Source: Methanobrevibacter millerae (GTDB taxonomy: Archaea > Methanobacteriota > Methanobacteria > Methanobacteriales > Methanobacteriaceae). Taken from it: a DNA stretch of 54,781 nt. The position numbers were made by a program, and so were the translations under genes. The stretch lies in assembly GCF_900103415.1 (NCBI RefSeq), contig NZ_FMXB01000017.1, forward strand, positions 1 to 54,781, in the 5' to 3' direction. How positions within the stretch are numbered: the first letter of the stretch is position 1; every line of letters begins with the position of its first letter. Below the pieces are notes generated by a model. The model did not search any database. It saw only the letters and a program-made list of their open reading frames with translations, and was not told where the DNA came from. This document shows, piece after piece, positions 28,023 to 38,424 of this stretch.

Positions 28023-28295
28023 TTATTTCACCATTATAATTTTTTTGAATTTATTTTCTTTAATATTAACATTTGTTATTTATCATATTAGTAAATTAAG
28101 CCAACATAATTTTTCAAAGGATTTTCACCGCAGATGATTTTAGACAAAGTCCTCTTATAGCGCTGTGTTAAACGTCCAATGAAAGATTAATTAATTTTAA
28201 TCATTTACTTTTTTGAATGATTTTTTAAATTTCCCCGATTTTTTTAAAAAAATTTATAAATAGACCACTATAAAAAAGAATATGGGGGTAATACT

Positions 28296-31200
28296 ATTAG
28301 AAAATATATGATTATGTTAATAGCGCTAATCTTCAGTTTAGCCCTGATATTGCCGGCATCGGCAGCAGACATTAATGACGATGTCATTAGTGCGAACGAA
28401 ATAACTGCAGATGAGGTAATCTCAGAAGGCGAAGCGGTTGATGTGGAATTGACTGCTAAGGATACCGTCGGGATTTACGGCAATTCAGACACTACACTGA
28501 AAGTTTATGCTCATGACAGTAACGGAAAAAACGTTACTGATGGAACTGTAATTTTTATGGACGTATTTGGTAAAGACTATACTGCAAACGTTGTGAACGG
28601 AACTGCCAAAAGCAACGTCTTTGTTGGCGAAACAGGTGAGTTCAACATAACCTGCCAGTATATTGGGACTGCCCGATACAATAATGCGAGCACTATCCTT
28701 TTGCTGAGCGTTCCGGTTGCAAATACGACCTGCAACAATATCGTTGCAACAAGATATGACGATACCGTGTATTTCACGGGAAACATGAAGTCAGACTACA
28801 CCCAATATCCGGATTACGACGATTATGAAGAGGTAACAGAAGGATTTTTAACCGTTTATGTTGACGGCGAAAAACTCGGAACCTGTGACGTTGACATTAA
28901 CGGAAACTACGTGTACATGTGGAAAACGACAAGAGACCTTATAGGGAAGACAATTAACTTTACTGCTGAGTTTACAAACAGCAAGAATCATTTCAATCCT
29001 TCAAGATTCTCCAAGCTCTTCAGCTTTGAGGCTTCCAAGGACACTAAAATAATTACAAACGTTGCTCAATTAGAGGACGGCAGCAAAATGATCAGCGGAA
29101 TCGTTTTGGACGAGGACGGAAATAACGTAATTGGCGGAACAATCACCGTTAATGACAATCACACAATCATTGTAGATACAAACGGAACGTTCAGGTTCTA
29201 CGCAGTCAATGAAACTCCGAAAGCGGCCACCTATGAAATCGGCTACTTTGACTGGGGATCAAAAGCGGATATCCGCCAAAACGTTCCATTAATGAACGCC
29301 CTTGACCACACCGAACTGACTGACAAGCTCATTGACTTATGCAATAACGGCACTCCATACATCAAATTCGGAAACGGAAATGGAAAAACAGTTGTAGTTA
29401 ATGTTGGAACCCACGGAGGAGAACTTCCTTCACAGGTTGCCGGATTTAAACTCATTAACCTTCTTGCCGACTACGGAGGCGAAATTAACGGAACGATATA
29501 TGTCATTCCGACCATTTTCCCTGAAGCAACGGCCAACAATACTAGAATATACAACGGAATTAACTTAAATACCGTTGCTGACGTTAACGGAACACTTTCA
29601 AACAACATCGTTAAATTTGCAATATCCGTAGGTGCAGCAGGACTTGGAGATTTCCACAACACAAGACACAGTGACAGCGACGTGGGAATTACCTGCGCAA
29701 TGTGTTCACATTATCCAACCGAAGAAAGCTATTATATCGCCAAATTCATTGCGGATGAAACCGGATACTACCTTTACGAGTACGCAAGGGCAGGAGACCC
29801 TTATGCAGGAGCGATAGAGGACTATGCCAACATTCTGGGAACTCCTTCAGTAACCTGCGAATCACTCTCAAACCACAGGGCCGTCGAATACGGAACTCCT
29901 GAAATGTCCTACAGTGAAATGCGCGCATTCCTGAGATACTTCGGATTCGACCTTGACGAAATGCCAAAAATACAGCTGGATTATTCACAAAACATAATAT
30001 TGACATTTGAAAGCCCATACAACTACAATATGAGCTTAAAAAGCATTGCACCGGAAGGAACATTTTCAGCACTTCAGGAATTAATCTACAATGCCGAAGA
30101 ATCAGTGATTGTTCTGGAAAATGACTATACATACAACAATGAAACCGACAATGTCCAAATAACCGGAATCATGATAACGAAAGACAACCTTACCATTGAC
30201 GGTAACGGCCACACAATTGACGGCTTAAATCAGGCCAGGATTTTTTCCAATATCGCAAATAACGTTACAATATCCAACCTCAACATCATTAACGGTTATA
30301 GGGATATAAAGAACGGTGGAGCCATATTATCATTATTTTCAATGACTTTAAACAACATAACCTTTGAAAACAACAACGCCCCTCAAGGAGGAGCAGTATT
30401 TGCATATGGAGGCTTAACGGTAATCAATTCAACCTTCACAAACAGCAGCGCACAATGGGGAGGGGCCATCTACTCCAAATTCTCAGCAGAGATTTACAAT
30501 TCAGTCTTTGCCGAGTGTGAAGCAAAATACGGCGGAGCAATATATGCCGAAAATGAACTGACTGTTGAAAATTCAGCTTTTAGAGATTTGCATGCCAACC
30601 AGACCGCCGGAGCGATAGGATTCAAGTACCTTTCATCTATCGAAATCACCAACACCACATTCCTCAATGCCACTGCAGCAAAAGAGGGCGGTGCAATATA
30701 CATTGATGGAAACTTGGACGAAGACGAAACCGGCACTGTAAACATAGTCGATTCAAGATTCTACAATTCCTCCGCCGAGTATGGAGGCGCACTGGTTCAG
30801 CTGACCGGTGAATTGGATGTTGAGGGCTGTGAATTTGCAGGAAACACCGCATTATTTGATGGCGGAGCGATTTATGTCTCATTTACGCAAACACTCATCA
30901 ACGATACATTATTTGATGAAAATAAAATTGCCGATGAGGGTTACAGCCACGGAGGAGCAATTTACATTGACAATTCAAACACAAACATCCTGAACAGCTC
31001 ATTTACAGCCAACGCCATTAATGCAGTCTATGGGTATGACAGCGTATTGTACATTGCAAATTCAAGCTTTTCAGATAACGGCGAAGCGATTCATGCCGTT
31101 TTCAGCGACTGCACCTTAATCAAAGTCGATACCGGAAACGATACATTATTCCTTAACGGCACAGAATATGGCCGTGTCATTAAGGAAGTCGGCAAAAGCA

Positions 31201-33101
31201 TCATACTCATAAACAACGCCATTAATGTAGCGGCTCTTCCTTCAAGATACGATTCACGTGACTGGGGATGGGTAAGCTCAGTTAAAGATCAGGGAAATAT
31301 GGGTTCCTGCTGGACATTCGGTACCTGCGGAGCGCTGGAATCAGCACTATTGAAGGCAACCGGAATAGAATATGACTTTTCAGAAAACAACATGCAGGAC
31401 AGCATGCTTCAATATTCAAAATACGGCATATTAGATGCTTTAGAAGGCGGATCAAGGGAAATGGGATACGAGTATGCTCTCAGCTGGTTCGGAGTCCTTC
31501 CAACGGAATATGACAGCTATGACGAACTGGGAAAACTCTCCCCATTGATTATAAGCGAAGATAAAATACACGTATTCGACGTAATCTTTGCAAAATCCCG
31601 CGCAAATTCAACAGACAACGATGCCCTTAAAAGAGCGATATTGAAATGCGGATCAGTTACAACAGGATTCACATGGAATGCCAGCTGCTACAATGACAAA
31701 ACTTTCGCACACTATCAGACCCTAAAGAACAATACAAACCATGCGATAAGCATTGTCGGCTGGGATGACAATTATCCTGCTTCAAACTTTGCAACGACCG
31801 CTCCAGGCAACGGCGCGTTCATTGTTAAAAACAGCTGGGGAGAAGACTGGGGAGAAAAAGGATTCTTCTACCTTTCATACTATGACACCAGCCTTTTAAA
31901 CACTACATACGCCGTAGGATTCATAATTGAAAACACCGAGAAATACACTGCAAACTATCAGACCGACATTGGCGGAGACGTCATAAACTTGGAGAATAAT
32001 TCATCAGTCTCTTATAAAAACAGCTATGAAGCCGTTGATGCGGAACTGATAAGCGCTGTTGGAACATATTTCAATGAAAATGAAAACTATGCCCTTGAAA
32101 TCTATGTAAATGATGAACTTGTTCATTCACAAAACGGAACTGCACCATTTAACGGATACCATACCGTAAAATTAACCGAAGAGATTCCGGTAAAGGCCGG
32201 AGACGTCTTCACTGCAGTTATCAACAAGACTTCAGTCAGGCTATTCATCGATTCAAGGCAGTACTACCTTGAAAACATGACTTTCCTTAATCTCGGCAAC
32301 GGATGGAAAGACCTTGCTTTGGAAAACGAAACGATTTCCCTGAAAGTCTATACAAAGGATTTGGCCATTTACACCCAAGACCTGGTTAAACTCTACAGAA
32401 ACGCCTCCAGGTTTGCGGCTTATGTCGGTGCTGCCGGCGTTAACGTGACCTTTGAGCTGAACGGCGTTAATTATACTCGCGTAAGCGATGAAAACGGTAC
32501 GGCTTCAATAGCCATTAACTTGAATCCTGGCGAATATTCAATCAAAACGATTTACGGCAATTATTCAGTTGAAAACTCAATTACCGTATTGCCAACGTTG
32601 ATTGCCGACAATCTGGTTAAATACTTCAGGAACGCTTCACAGTTCTACATTACGCTGATTGACGGTGAAGGCAAACCTGTAGCAGGCAAGAACATTACCA
32701 TGAACATCAACGGTGTGTTCTATAACAGAGTGACCAATGAAAACGGTACTGCAAGGCTGAACATTAACTTGAACCCTGGCGAGTACATTTTAACTGCTTT
32801 GGATCCTTTAACCGGCCTTCAGATGTCCTATAACATCACGGTTTTATCCACCTTGGAAGCTGATGATTTGGACATGAAGTACAAGGACGGTTCAACCTTC
32901 AACGTTAGTGTTGTAGACGGTGAAGGCAAGGCATTATCCGGCGTTAACGTAACCTTCAACATCAACGGAGTCTTTTATAACAGGACAACCGATTCCGAAG
33001 GTATTGCCAGATTAAACATCAACCTGATGGCAGGCGAGTACATCATCACTTCCGAGTATGACGACTTGAGAATTTCAAACACCATTACAATAAGGGATTA
33101 A
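28296..33101 (+). CDS. Secreted fusion: M14-type zinc peptidase / beta-helix / C1A peptidase / Ig repeats, ATT start
   Basis: About 1601 aa. Signal peptide (RKYMIMLIALIFSLALILPASA), Ig-like segments ~50-340, an M14/AstE-type zinc peptidase or amidase domain ~345-575 (zinc ligands His373 and Glu376 in THGGE, His454 in GDFHNTRH; probable catalytic Glu522 in VTCES), beta-helix ~585-950, C1A peptidase ~975-1200 (Cys1005 in GSCWTF, His1149 in TNHAISIVGWDD, Asn1179 in KNSWG), lectin-like segment, three Ig-like repeats. Two different peptidase types in one secreted chain are unusual. GGGGG (28284-28288) lies 7 bases before ATT 28296, which gives the signal peptide its basic N-end; ATG 28308 has no ribosome site and would remove those residues. 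Second of three C1A paralogues. Confidence 0.8.
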   Translation: MRKYMIMLIALIFSLALILPASAADINDDVISANEITADEVISEGEAVDVELTAKDTVGIYGNSDTTLKVYAHDSNGKNVTDGTVIFMDVFGKDYTANVVNGTAKSNVFVGETGEFNITCQYIGTARYNNASTILLLSVPVANTTCNNIVATRYDDTVYFTGNMKSDYTQYPDYDDYEEVTEGFLTVYVDGEKLGTCDVDINGNYVYMWKTTRDLIGKTINFTAEFTNSKNHFNPSRFSKLFSFEASKDTKIITNVAQLEDGSKMISGIVLDEDGNNVIGGTITVNDNHTIIVDTNGTFRFYAVNETPKAATYEIGYFDWGSKADIRQNVPLMNALDHTELTDKLIDLCNNGTPYIKFGNGNGKTVVVNVGTHGGELPSQVAGFKLINLLADYGGEINGTIYVIPTIFPEATANNTRIYNGINLNTVADVNGTLSNNIVKFAISVGAAGLGDFHNTRHSDSDVGITCAMCSHYPTEESYYIAKFIADETGYYLYEYARAGDPYAGAIEDYANILGTPSVTCESLSNHRAVEYGTPEMSYSEMRAFLRYFGFDLDEMPKIQLDYSQNIILTFESPYNYNMSLKSIAPEGTFSALQELIYNAEESVIVLENDYTYNNETDNVQITGIMITKDNLTIDGNGHTIDGLNQARIFSNIANNVTISNLNIINGYRDIKNGGAILSLFSMTLNNITFENNNAPQGGAVFAYGGLTVINSTFTNSSAQWGGAIYSKFSAEIYNSVFAECEAKYGGAIYAENELTVENSAFRDLHANQTAGAIGFKYLSSIEITNTTFLNATAAKEGGAIYIDGNLDEDETGTVNIVDSRFYNSSAEYGGALVQLTGELDVEGCEFAGNTALFDGGAIYVSFTQTLINDTLFDENKIADEGYSHGGAIYIDNSNTNILNSSFTANAINAVYGYDSVLYIANSSFSDNGEAIHAVFSDCTLIKVDTGNDTLFLNGTEYGRVIKEVGKSIILINNAINVAALPSRYDSRDWGWVSSVKDQGNMGSCWTFGTCGALESALLKATGIEYDFSENNMQDSMLQYSKYGILDALEGGSREMGYEYALSWFGVLPTEYDSYDELGKLSPLIISEDKIHVFDVIFAKSRANSTDNDALKRAILKCGSVTTGFTWNASCYNDKTFAHYQTLKNNTNHAISIVGWDDNYPASNFATTAPGNGAFIVKNSWGEDWGEKGFFYLSYYDTSLLNTTYAVGFIIENTEKYTANYQTDIGGDVINLENNSSVSYKNSYEAVDAELISAVGTYFNENENYALEIYVNDELVHSQNGTAPFNGYHTVKLTEEIPVKAGDVFTAVINKTSVRLFIDSRQYYLENMTFLNLGNGWKDLALENETISLKVYTKDLAIYTQDLVKLYRNASRFAAYVGAAGVNVTFELNGVNYTRVSDENGTASIAINLNPGEYSIKTIYGNYSVENSITVLPTLIADNLVKYFRNASQFYITLIDGEGKPVAGKNITMNINGVFYNRVTNENGTARLNINLNPGEYILTALDPLTGLQMSYNITVLSTLEADDLDMKYKDGSTFNVSVVDGEGKALSGVNVTFNINGVFYNRTTDSEGIARLNINLMAGEYIITSEYDDLRISNTITIRD

Positions 33102-33129
33102 TTAATTTTAATCCTTTCTTTCTTTTTTT
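33092..33129 (+). terminator. Terminator of the double-peptidase gene
   Basis: AAGGGATTA pairs with TAATCCTTT across the stop region, then a T-rich tail. It is the same element as after the other two paralogues. Confidence 0.6.
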
Positions 33130-33216
33130 AATAAAACTTGACACACCATTAACCGCTGAAATCCAATATAAATACTTAAATACTGATTTTTTACATAAAT
33201 TTATATTGTGATAATT

Positions 33217-36200
33217 ATGAAGGTCTTAAAGATTATAATCGTCATGCTTGTTTTAATCATACCGGTGGGGGCTGTCTGTGCAGCAGACGACATTTCCGAT
33301 GAGACCCTAAGCGATGATGGTCAGGAAGATATGTATATGGTGGATGAAGCTTCATTCACAGATTTGACTGATGAAATAAATAATACGGGCACGACTTTGG
33401 ATTTAACCAAGGACTATGCCTTCAACAATGCAACTGACAACAAAAATGGAATTGTTATCGGCAAGGATAATTTTGTACTTAACGGTAACGGTTTTACAAT
33501 AGATGGGAAGAACCAATCAAGAATATTCAACATTACTGCAAACAACGTTACATTAAGCAATTTGATTTTAACCGGAGGTAATGCCGAAAAAGGCGGAGCA
33601 ATATACACTAGTGGATCATTAACATTGAACAACGTTACTTTCATTAAAAACTTCGCAACCACAGAAGGAGGGGCTATAGAACTTTTATCTGATAATGTTT
33701 TAAACATTAACAATTCAAAATTCATTGATAATTATGGAGGTGGCGGCTCATCAATATATATTGAAAACGGTAAATTAAACCTCTACAACACAGAATTCAC
33801 TTCAGATGTACATGCCAAACGTGCTCAAATTATTATAAAAGAAGCAGAAGGTTATGTTGACAATGTCACATTTGCAAATATCGTTTCAAACTACACTCCT
33901 GCAATATATATGGAAAAATCAAAAGCCCTTACAATACTCAATTCCAAATTTATTAATTTGGCCGCAAGCATCTCTTCAGGTGCAATAGGCCATAAAAGTG
34001 GTGGTGTGCTATACATCAGGAATTGTGAATTCATCAACATCACTTCTGCTAAAAATGCAGGAGCAATTCTTGTAGATATTCCCGGAATGGATAACACACG
34101 TCCGGGCAATGTGACCATACTCGATACGGTATTCAGGAACACTTCTTCTGGATTTGGTGGTGCTTATATCCAATTCGGCGGAAATCTCACCATAAACAAT
34201 ACTGAATTCACAAACTGTCATGCTACATACAATGGTGGGGCAGTTTACATTTCATATGTTGATTCTGCTGAAATCAATGACTGTAATTTCACTTCAAATG
34301 GTGTTGACATTATTGAAGGATATCCTACTTACGGTGGCGCAATGGTCATTGACATGTCTACAATAAGTATAAATGACTCTAGATTCATCAACAACACTGC
34401 AAGTGCTGGAAATGCAATTTATGCTTATGATGGATCATATAACATTAGAAATACACTGTTTGAAAATAATACAAACCCAATCTACACATTTTTCGATAAA
34501 CAATCCATTATAGACAAAACAAATATTTTCATCAATGATAATAATGTCTCAACTAACAATACATTCTATGCAACAATCCAAGATGGAGAAGGCCTGCAGT
34601 TAACATTAATCAACAATGTAATCAATGTTACTGCTCTTCCAGCAAGATATGATTCACGTGACTGGGGATGGGTTTCACCAGTCAGAAATCAAGGTTGGAC
34701 GGGTGCCTGCTGGACATTCGCAATGTCAGGAGTACTGGAATCAGCGTTATTGAAAGCAACCGGCCTTGCAGCTGATTTTTCAGAAAACAACATGCAGAAT
34801 ACCATGACAAAATATTCAATTTACGGCGATACTCAAACATTGGAAGGGGGAGGCAACATTGATTCCACAGCTTATCTCTTGAGCTGGCTTGGAGCATTTG
34901 TACAGGATGCCGATACCTATGATGATTTAGGAAAGCTTTCACCGGTGATTAAAACCCAAAATGATATCCATATTCAGGACCTTATGTTCATACCTAACAA
35001 CGAAATACCGAACGGCACACAGCTCAAATGGGCAATCCTGAAATACGGTTCCATAGATGTAAATTACAATGGACAGTCCACATATGATGATGTGACTCCT
35101 TATTACAGGCCTGACACTCATTCACAGTATGTGAATGTAACTATTCCTCCGAACCATGCTGTTTCAGTTGTTGGATGGGATGACAACTATCCAAAAGAGA
35201 ATTTCGGAATTATTCCATCTGGCGACGGTGCATGGATTGTTAAGAACAGCTGGGGACCTGGTTTTGGAGAAAACGGATTCCTGTATGTTTCATATTATGA
35301 CCAGACTTTGTTGCAATATGCTCCAGGCGGAATATTTAGATATGCAACTGCAATAATAATTGAAAATACAGTTCCATATAATAAGAACTATCAGTATGAT
35401 TTAATGTGGGACGAAGGCTTCGATACAGGCAATTCAACTGCAAGTTATATGAATGTATTTGAAGCTGTAGATGATGATTTGATTGCGGCAGTTGGAACAT
35501 ACTTCAACCAAAGTGGCATCAACTATACAGTCGAAATTTTTGTTAATGATGTGTTAAAACTAACTCAGGAAGGAGTATCTCCATATCTTGGTTACCACAC
35601 CATCAAATTAAACGATTACATACCAGTCAAAAAAGGAGATGTCTTCAAAGCAGTGATTACCTCAAACGGTGTTCCATTCATTGATCTTTCTGATACCAGA
35701 GTTCATTATACTCGAAACATTTCATTTGTCAGTATTGACGGACAGCCTTGGCAAGATGCTTATGACTTAGGTTATATTGCATGTCTAAAAGTCTACACTG
35801 TTGCTTTACCGTTCTACACTGAAGATTTGGTTAAAATCTATAAAAACGATTCCAAATTTGAGGCAAATATTGGCGTTGCTAATCAAACCGTTACATTTGA
35901 AATTAATGGTGGAACATATAACAGAATCAGTGATGAAAACGGAACTGCCAGAATAGCCATTAACTTGAATCCTGGCAATTACACGATAAAAACCACGTTC
36001 AACGGAACGACAGTTGAAAACTCAATTACCGTATTGCCAACGTTAATTGCCGACAATCTGGTTAAATACTTCAGGAACGCTTCACAGTTCTACATTACAT
36101 TGATTGATGGTGAAGGCAACCCAGTAGCCGGAAAGAACATTACCATGAACATCAATGGAGTGTTCTATAACCGCGTAACCAATGAAAACGGAACTGCAAG

Positions 36201-36546
36201 GCTGAACATTAACTTGAACCCTGGCGAGTACATATTAACGGCTTTGGATCCATTGACCGGCCTTCAGATGTCCTATAACATCACGGTTTTATCCACCTTG
36301 GAAGCTGATGATTTGGACATGAAGTACAAGGACGGTTCAACCTTCAACGTTAGTGTTGTGGACGGTGAAGGCCAGGCATTATCCGGCGTTAACGTAACCT
36401 TCAACATCAACGGAGTCTTTTATAACAGAACAACCGATTCCGAAGGTATTGCAAGGCTCAACATTAATTTAATGGCCGGAGAATACATCATCACTTCCGA
36501 GTATGATGAGCTAAGAATTTCAAACACCATTACAATAAGGGATTAA
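33217..36546 (+). CDS. Secreted beta-helix / C1A peptidase / Ig-repeat protein 3
   Basis: About 1109 aa. Signal peptide (MKVLKIIIVMLVLIIPVGAVCA), beta-helix ~50-440, C1A peptidase ~470-700 with Cys498 in GACWTFA, His647 in PNHAVSVVGWDD and Asn677 in KNSWG, lectin-like segment ~740-860, three Ig-like repeats to the end. ATG 33217 is chosen over GTG 33208 because it begins the signal peptide exactly. There is no clear ribosome site, and TATA-like sequence lies ~40 bases upstream, so the leader is short. The last ~520 bases are nearly identical to the end of the 28296 gene, with about 100 unbroken identical bases near 36258-36360, pointing to recent duplication or gene conversion. Confidence 0.85.
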   Translation: MKVLKIIIVMLVLIIPVGAVCAADDISDETLSDDGQEDMYMVDEASFTDLTDEINNTGTTLDLTKDYAFNNATDNKNGIVIGKDNFVLNGNGFTIDGKNQSRIFNITANNVTLSNLILTGGNAEKGGAIYTSGSLTLNNVTFIKNFATTEGGAIELLSDNVLNINNSKFIDNYGGGGSSIYIENGKLNLYNTEFTSDVHAKRAQIIIKEAEGYVDNVTFANIVSNYTPAIYMEKSKALTILNSKFINLAASISSGAIGHKSGGVLYIRNCEFINITSAKNAGAILVDIPGMDNTRPGNVTILDTVFRNTSSGFGGAYIQFGGNLTINNTEFTNCHATYNGGAVYISYVDSAEINDCNFTSNGVDIIEGYPTYGGAMVIDMSTISINDSRFINNTASAGNAIYAYDGSYNIRNTLFENNTNPIYTFFDKQSIIDKTNIFINDNNVSTNNTFYATIQDGEGLQLTLINNVINVTALPARYDSRDWGWVSPVRNQGWTGACWTFAMSGVLESALLKATGLAADFSENNMQNTMTKYSIYGDTQTLEGGGNIDSTAYLLSWLGAFVQDADTYDDLGKLSPVIKTQNDIHIQDLMFIPNNEIPNGTQLKWAILKYGSIDVNYNGQSTYDDVTPYYRPDTHSQYVNVTIPPNHAVSVVGWDDNYPKENFGIIPSGDGAWIVKNSWGPGFGENGFLYVSYYDQTLLQYAPGGIFRYATAIIIENTVPYNKNYQYDLMWDEGFDTGNSTASYMNVFEAVDDDLIAAVGTYFNQSGINYTVEIFVNDVLKLTQEGVSPYLGYHTIKLNDYIPVKKGDVFKAVITSNGVPFIDLSDTRVHYTRNISFVSIDGQPWQDAYDLGYIACLKVYTVALPFYTEDLVKIYKNDSKFEANIGVANQTVTFEINGGTYNRISDENGTARIAINLNPGNYTIKTTFNGTTVENSITVLPTLIADNLVKYFRNASQFYITLIDGEGNPVAGKNITMNINGVFYNRVTNENGTARLNINLNPGEYILTALDPLTGLQMSYNITVLSTLEADDLDMKYKDGSTFNVSVVDGEGQALSGVNVTFNINGVFYNRTTDSEGIARLNINLMAGEYIITSEYDELRISNTITIRD

Positions 36547-36577
36547 TTAATTTTAATCCTTTTCTTTACTTTTTTTA
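36537..36577 (+). terminator. Terminator of peptidase-adhesin 3
   Basis: AAGGGATTA/TAATCCTTT stem across the stop codon followed by T-rich sequence, as after its paralogue at 33092. Confidence 0.6.
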
Positions 36578-37045
36578 AATGGATTATCCTAACCTGCATG
36601 CGCTCGATTTCCATGAGGTCACTTATCTTAAATTCATGTCTCGTTAAAACGAATGTTTTTTTAATCATTCAATCTGGCGGAGAGGAATTTGCATTAATGC
36701 CAGTGCCTTTGAAAATCCGCCTGTTTTAAAGGCCAGCATATATATCCAGGAGTTCGCAAATCAGGTTTTGAACCGGGAATGGCCGACATTAATTTGAAAT
36801 AAGCCTATTCGAAACAAACTTATGGTCAAATTAATTGATTCTCAGGCGAGGCGAAATAAGTTTAAGCATCTGCGATTTATGAATGATTAAACGTTAATGT
36901 TTGTTGTGATTATGCATTTTCCTTAAGAGAATAATTAATATTAATTAATGTCATTTCAAAACCGAGTAAATTAATGTGGTGCATGTAGATACATTGCTTT
37001 AATTTCATCCAGTTAATGATAAAAAAAGATTAAAGCCCGAATAAA
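36578..37045. other. Gap between adhesins and accessory region
   Basis: About 470 bases without a supported gene. A frame around 36675-36795 stays open (…INASAFENPPVLKAS…) but has no start with a ribosome site and no family I know; it may be a decayed gene. No repeats or RNA genes seen. Confidence 0.4.
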
Positions 37046-37642
37046 TCAGGCTGTTGCGTTTGAAGTTAATTTATTGGTGCTCATTGTGGAATTGAACTCC
37101 TTAATGAAGACATTATCCTTGATTAGCTGTACACTGACGTGATTGACATCAAGATAGTTCTGGGTTTGATAGAAGCTGATTGTTGATGAGAAATCATACT
37201 TTTCATTATCCTTGAAAGATGACAGTTTCTCTACCGTGGAGGTCAGTTCCCTGCCCTGTGAATCGCAGTATATCGTCTTGAGCATATAGCCGTCACAGTC
37301 CTTGGGAATGTTTGTTATGAATCCTTTTACAAAGTAATTGTAATAGATTTTACCTGATGATGTGAAATCGGTGACCGTTACTTCATCGAATGTTATCTGA
37401 ATGTTTTCCTCCGGCTGTGAATCATCTCCTGAGCCGAAAATGAAAAATCCTGCTGCAATAATAACAATTAATGCAATAACTATCAGTGCGATTGAACCCA
37501 ATTTTAAACCATTGCCATTAGTGCTTTTAGGATTTACTTCATCTTTGATAATCGGAACGTCTGTTAAGTCATGTGCACATTCTATGCAAAATTTGGCGTT
37601 ATCCGGCGAGTTAACGCCACAGTTCGGACAGGTCTTACTCAT
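37046..37642 (-). CDS. Zinc-ribbon membrane-anchored protein
   Basis: A 198-aa protein. The N-terminal zinc ribbon has CPNCG near residues 5-9 and CIEC near 20-23. A linker and one transmembrane helix (~48-70, SIALIVIALIVIIAAGFFIFG) precede an external domain of ~120 aa rich in beta strands (ITFDEVTVTDFTSSGKIYYN). This is a common archaeal layout with unknown role. GGAGG lies 5 bases before ATG. It follows the GVG-domain gene by 18 bases, so the two are probably one transcript. Confidence 0.7.
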   Translation of the reverse strand: MSKTCPNCGVNSPDNAKFCIECAHDLTDVPIIKDEVNPKSTNGNGLKLGSIALIVIALIVIIAAGFFIFGSGDDSQPEENIQITFDEVTVTDFTSSGKIYYNYFVKGFITNIPKDCDGYMLKTIYCDSQGRELTSTVEKLSSFKDNEKYDFSSTISFYQTQNYLDVNHVSVQLIKDNVFIKEFNSTMSTNKLTSNATA

Positions 37643-37660
37643 ATTTACCTCCTCACTTAA

Positions 37661-38263
37661 TCAAGACTTGAGAAACTCTTCAAGTTCCTCCCGCTTTCTT
37701 CTCCTTTCTTCTTCGTCCTTAATGGTCTGTTGTCTACGCTTTTTCTTTTCTTCAAAATCTTGCGCCCATTCACGATCGATTTTACTGATTAATTCTGGAT
37801 CATCCATCCGATAGGTTGAAGAAATCAGATTTTTAAGATAACTTTCCAGGGGACGGTGTGAAGTTGCAATCTCATCATAAGTTACCTGACAGGTCATTTT
37901 AATGGCCTTCGGACCGACACCGTCGATAATGAACGTGTAATCAATGTCTTCGATATTGACCTTAATTTTTTCTTCATATATTCTGTATGCTCTGTTATTT
38001 GCCTCGCTTGCAAGTGTTGATGCAAGTTTTGCCCTGTAATCAATCAGATAATGCAGGTCCTTTTCCATACGGTTTGAATTCCTTGCAATTTTTTCATAAT
38101 TGCAGAATGCCGTTACGTCAAGTGCGTTGTGGCCGACTCCGTGAATGTTAAAATCGTATGTTGCGTTTGAGTCACCCTGCAGTGAAAATCGTTTTCCGTG
38201 AATCTTTTCCTTGTCTTGGAAAATAAAACTTCTTAAGCGAAAACCTTCATACTCCATGTTCAT
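37661..38263 (-). CDS. Protein with two 'GVG' domains (unknown), copy 1
   Basis: A 200-aa soluble protein with an internal duplication: YDFNIHGVG...ALDVTAFCNYEKIA (residues 36-60) followed by a helix, and YTFIIDGVG...AIKMTCQVTYDEIA (109-133) followed by a helix. The C-terminal ~50 residues are a highly charged coiled coil (EEKKKRRQQTIKDEEERRRKREELEEF). The same duplicated domain occurs in the 43107-43949 gene. I know no name for it. A TATA-like TTTATACA lies about 25 bases before ATG 38263, so the mRNA may be leaderless. Confidence 0.65.
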   Translation of the reverse strand: MNMEYEGFRLRSFIFQDKEKIHGKRFSLQGDSNATYDFNIHGVGHNALDVTAFCNYEKIARNSNRMEKDLHYLIDYRAKLASTLASEANNRAYRIYEEKIKVNIEDIDYTFIIDGVGPKAIKMTCQVTYDEIATSHRPLESYLKNLISSTYRMDDPELISKIDREWAQDFEEKKKRRQQTIKDEEERRRKREELEEFLKS

Positions 38264-38424
38264 ATATTGTGTTTAAAATGTATAAATAACTTCTGATTTG
38301 TATTCATGGAGATTAATCCTTAAGGGAATCAGGAATTTAAGGATTAATTAATCATATTAATTGAATTAGCATGATTTAAATAGCTGTTAGGTTAATTATT
38401 GAAAAATAAGTGGTTTAATTAGAT

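Noticed and set aside
36675-36795. Open frame in the gap after the adhesins
   Set aside because: No start codon with a ribosome site and no recognisable domain; at most a decayed remnant.
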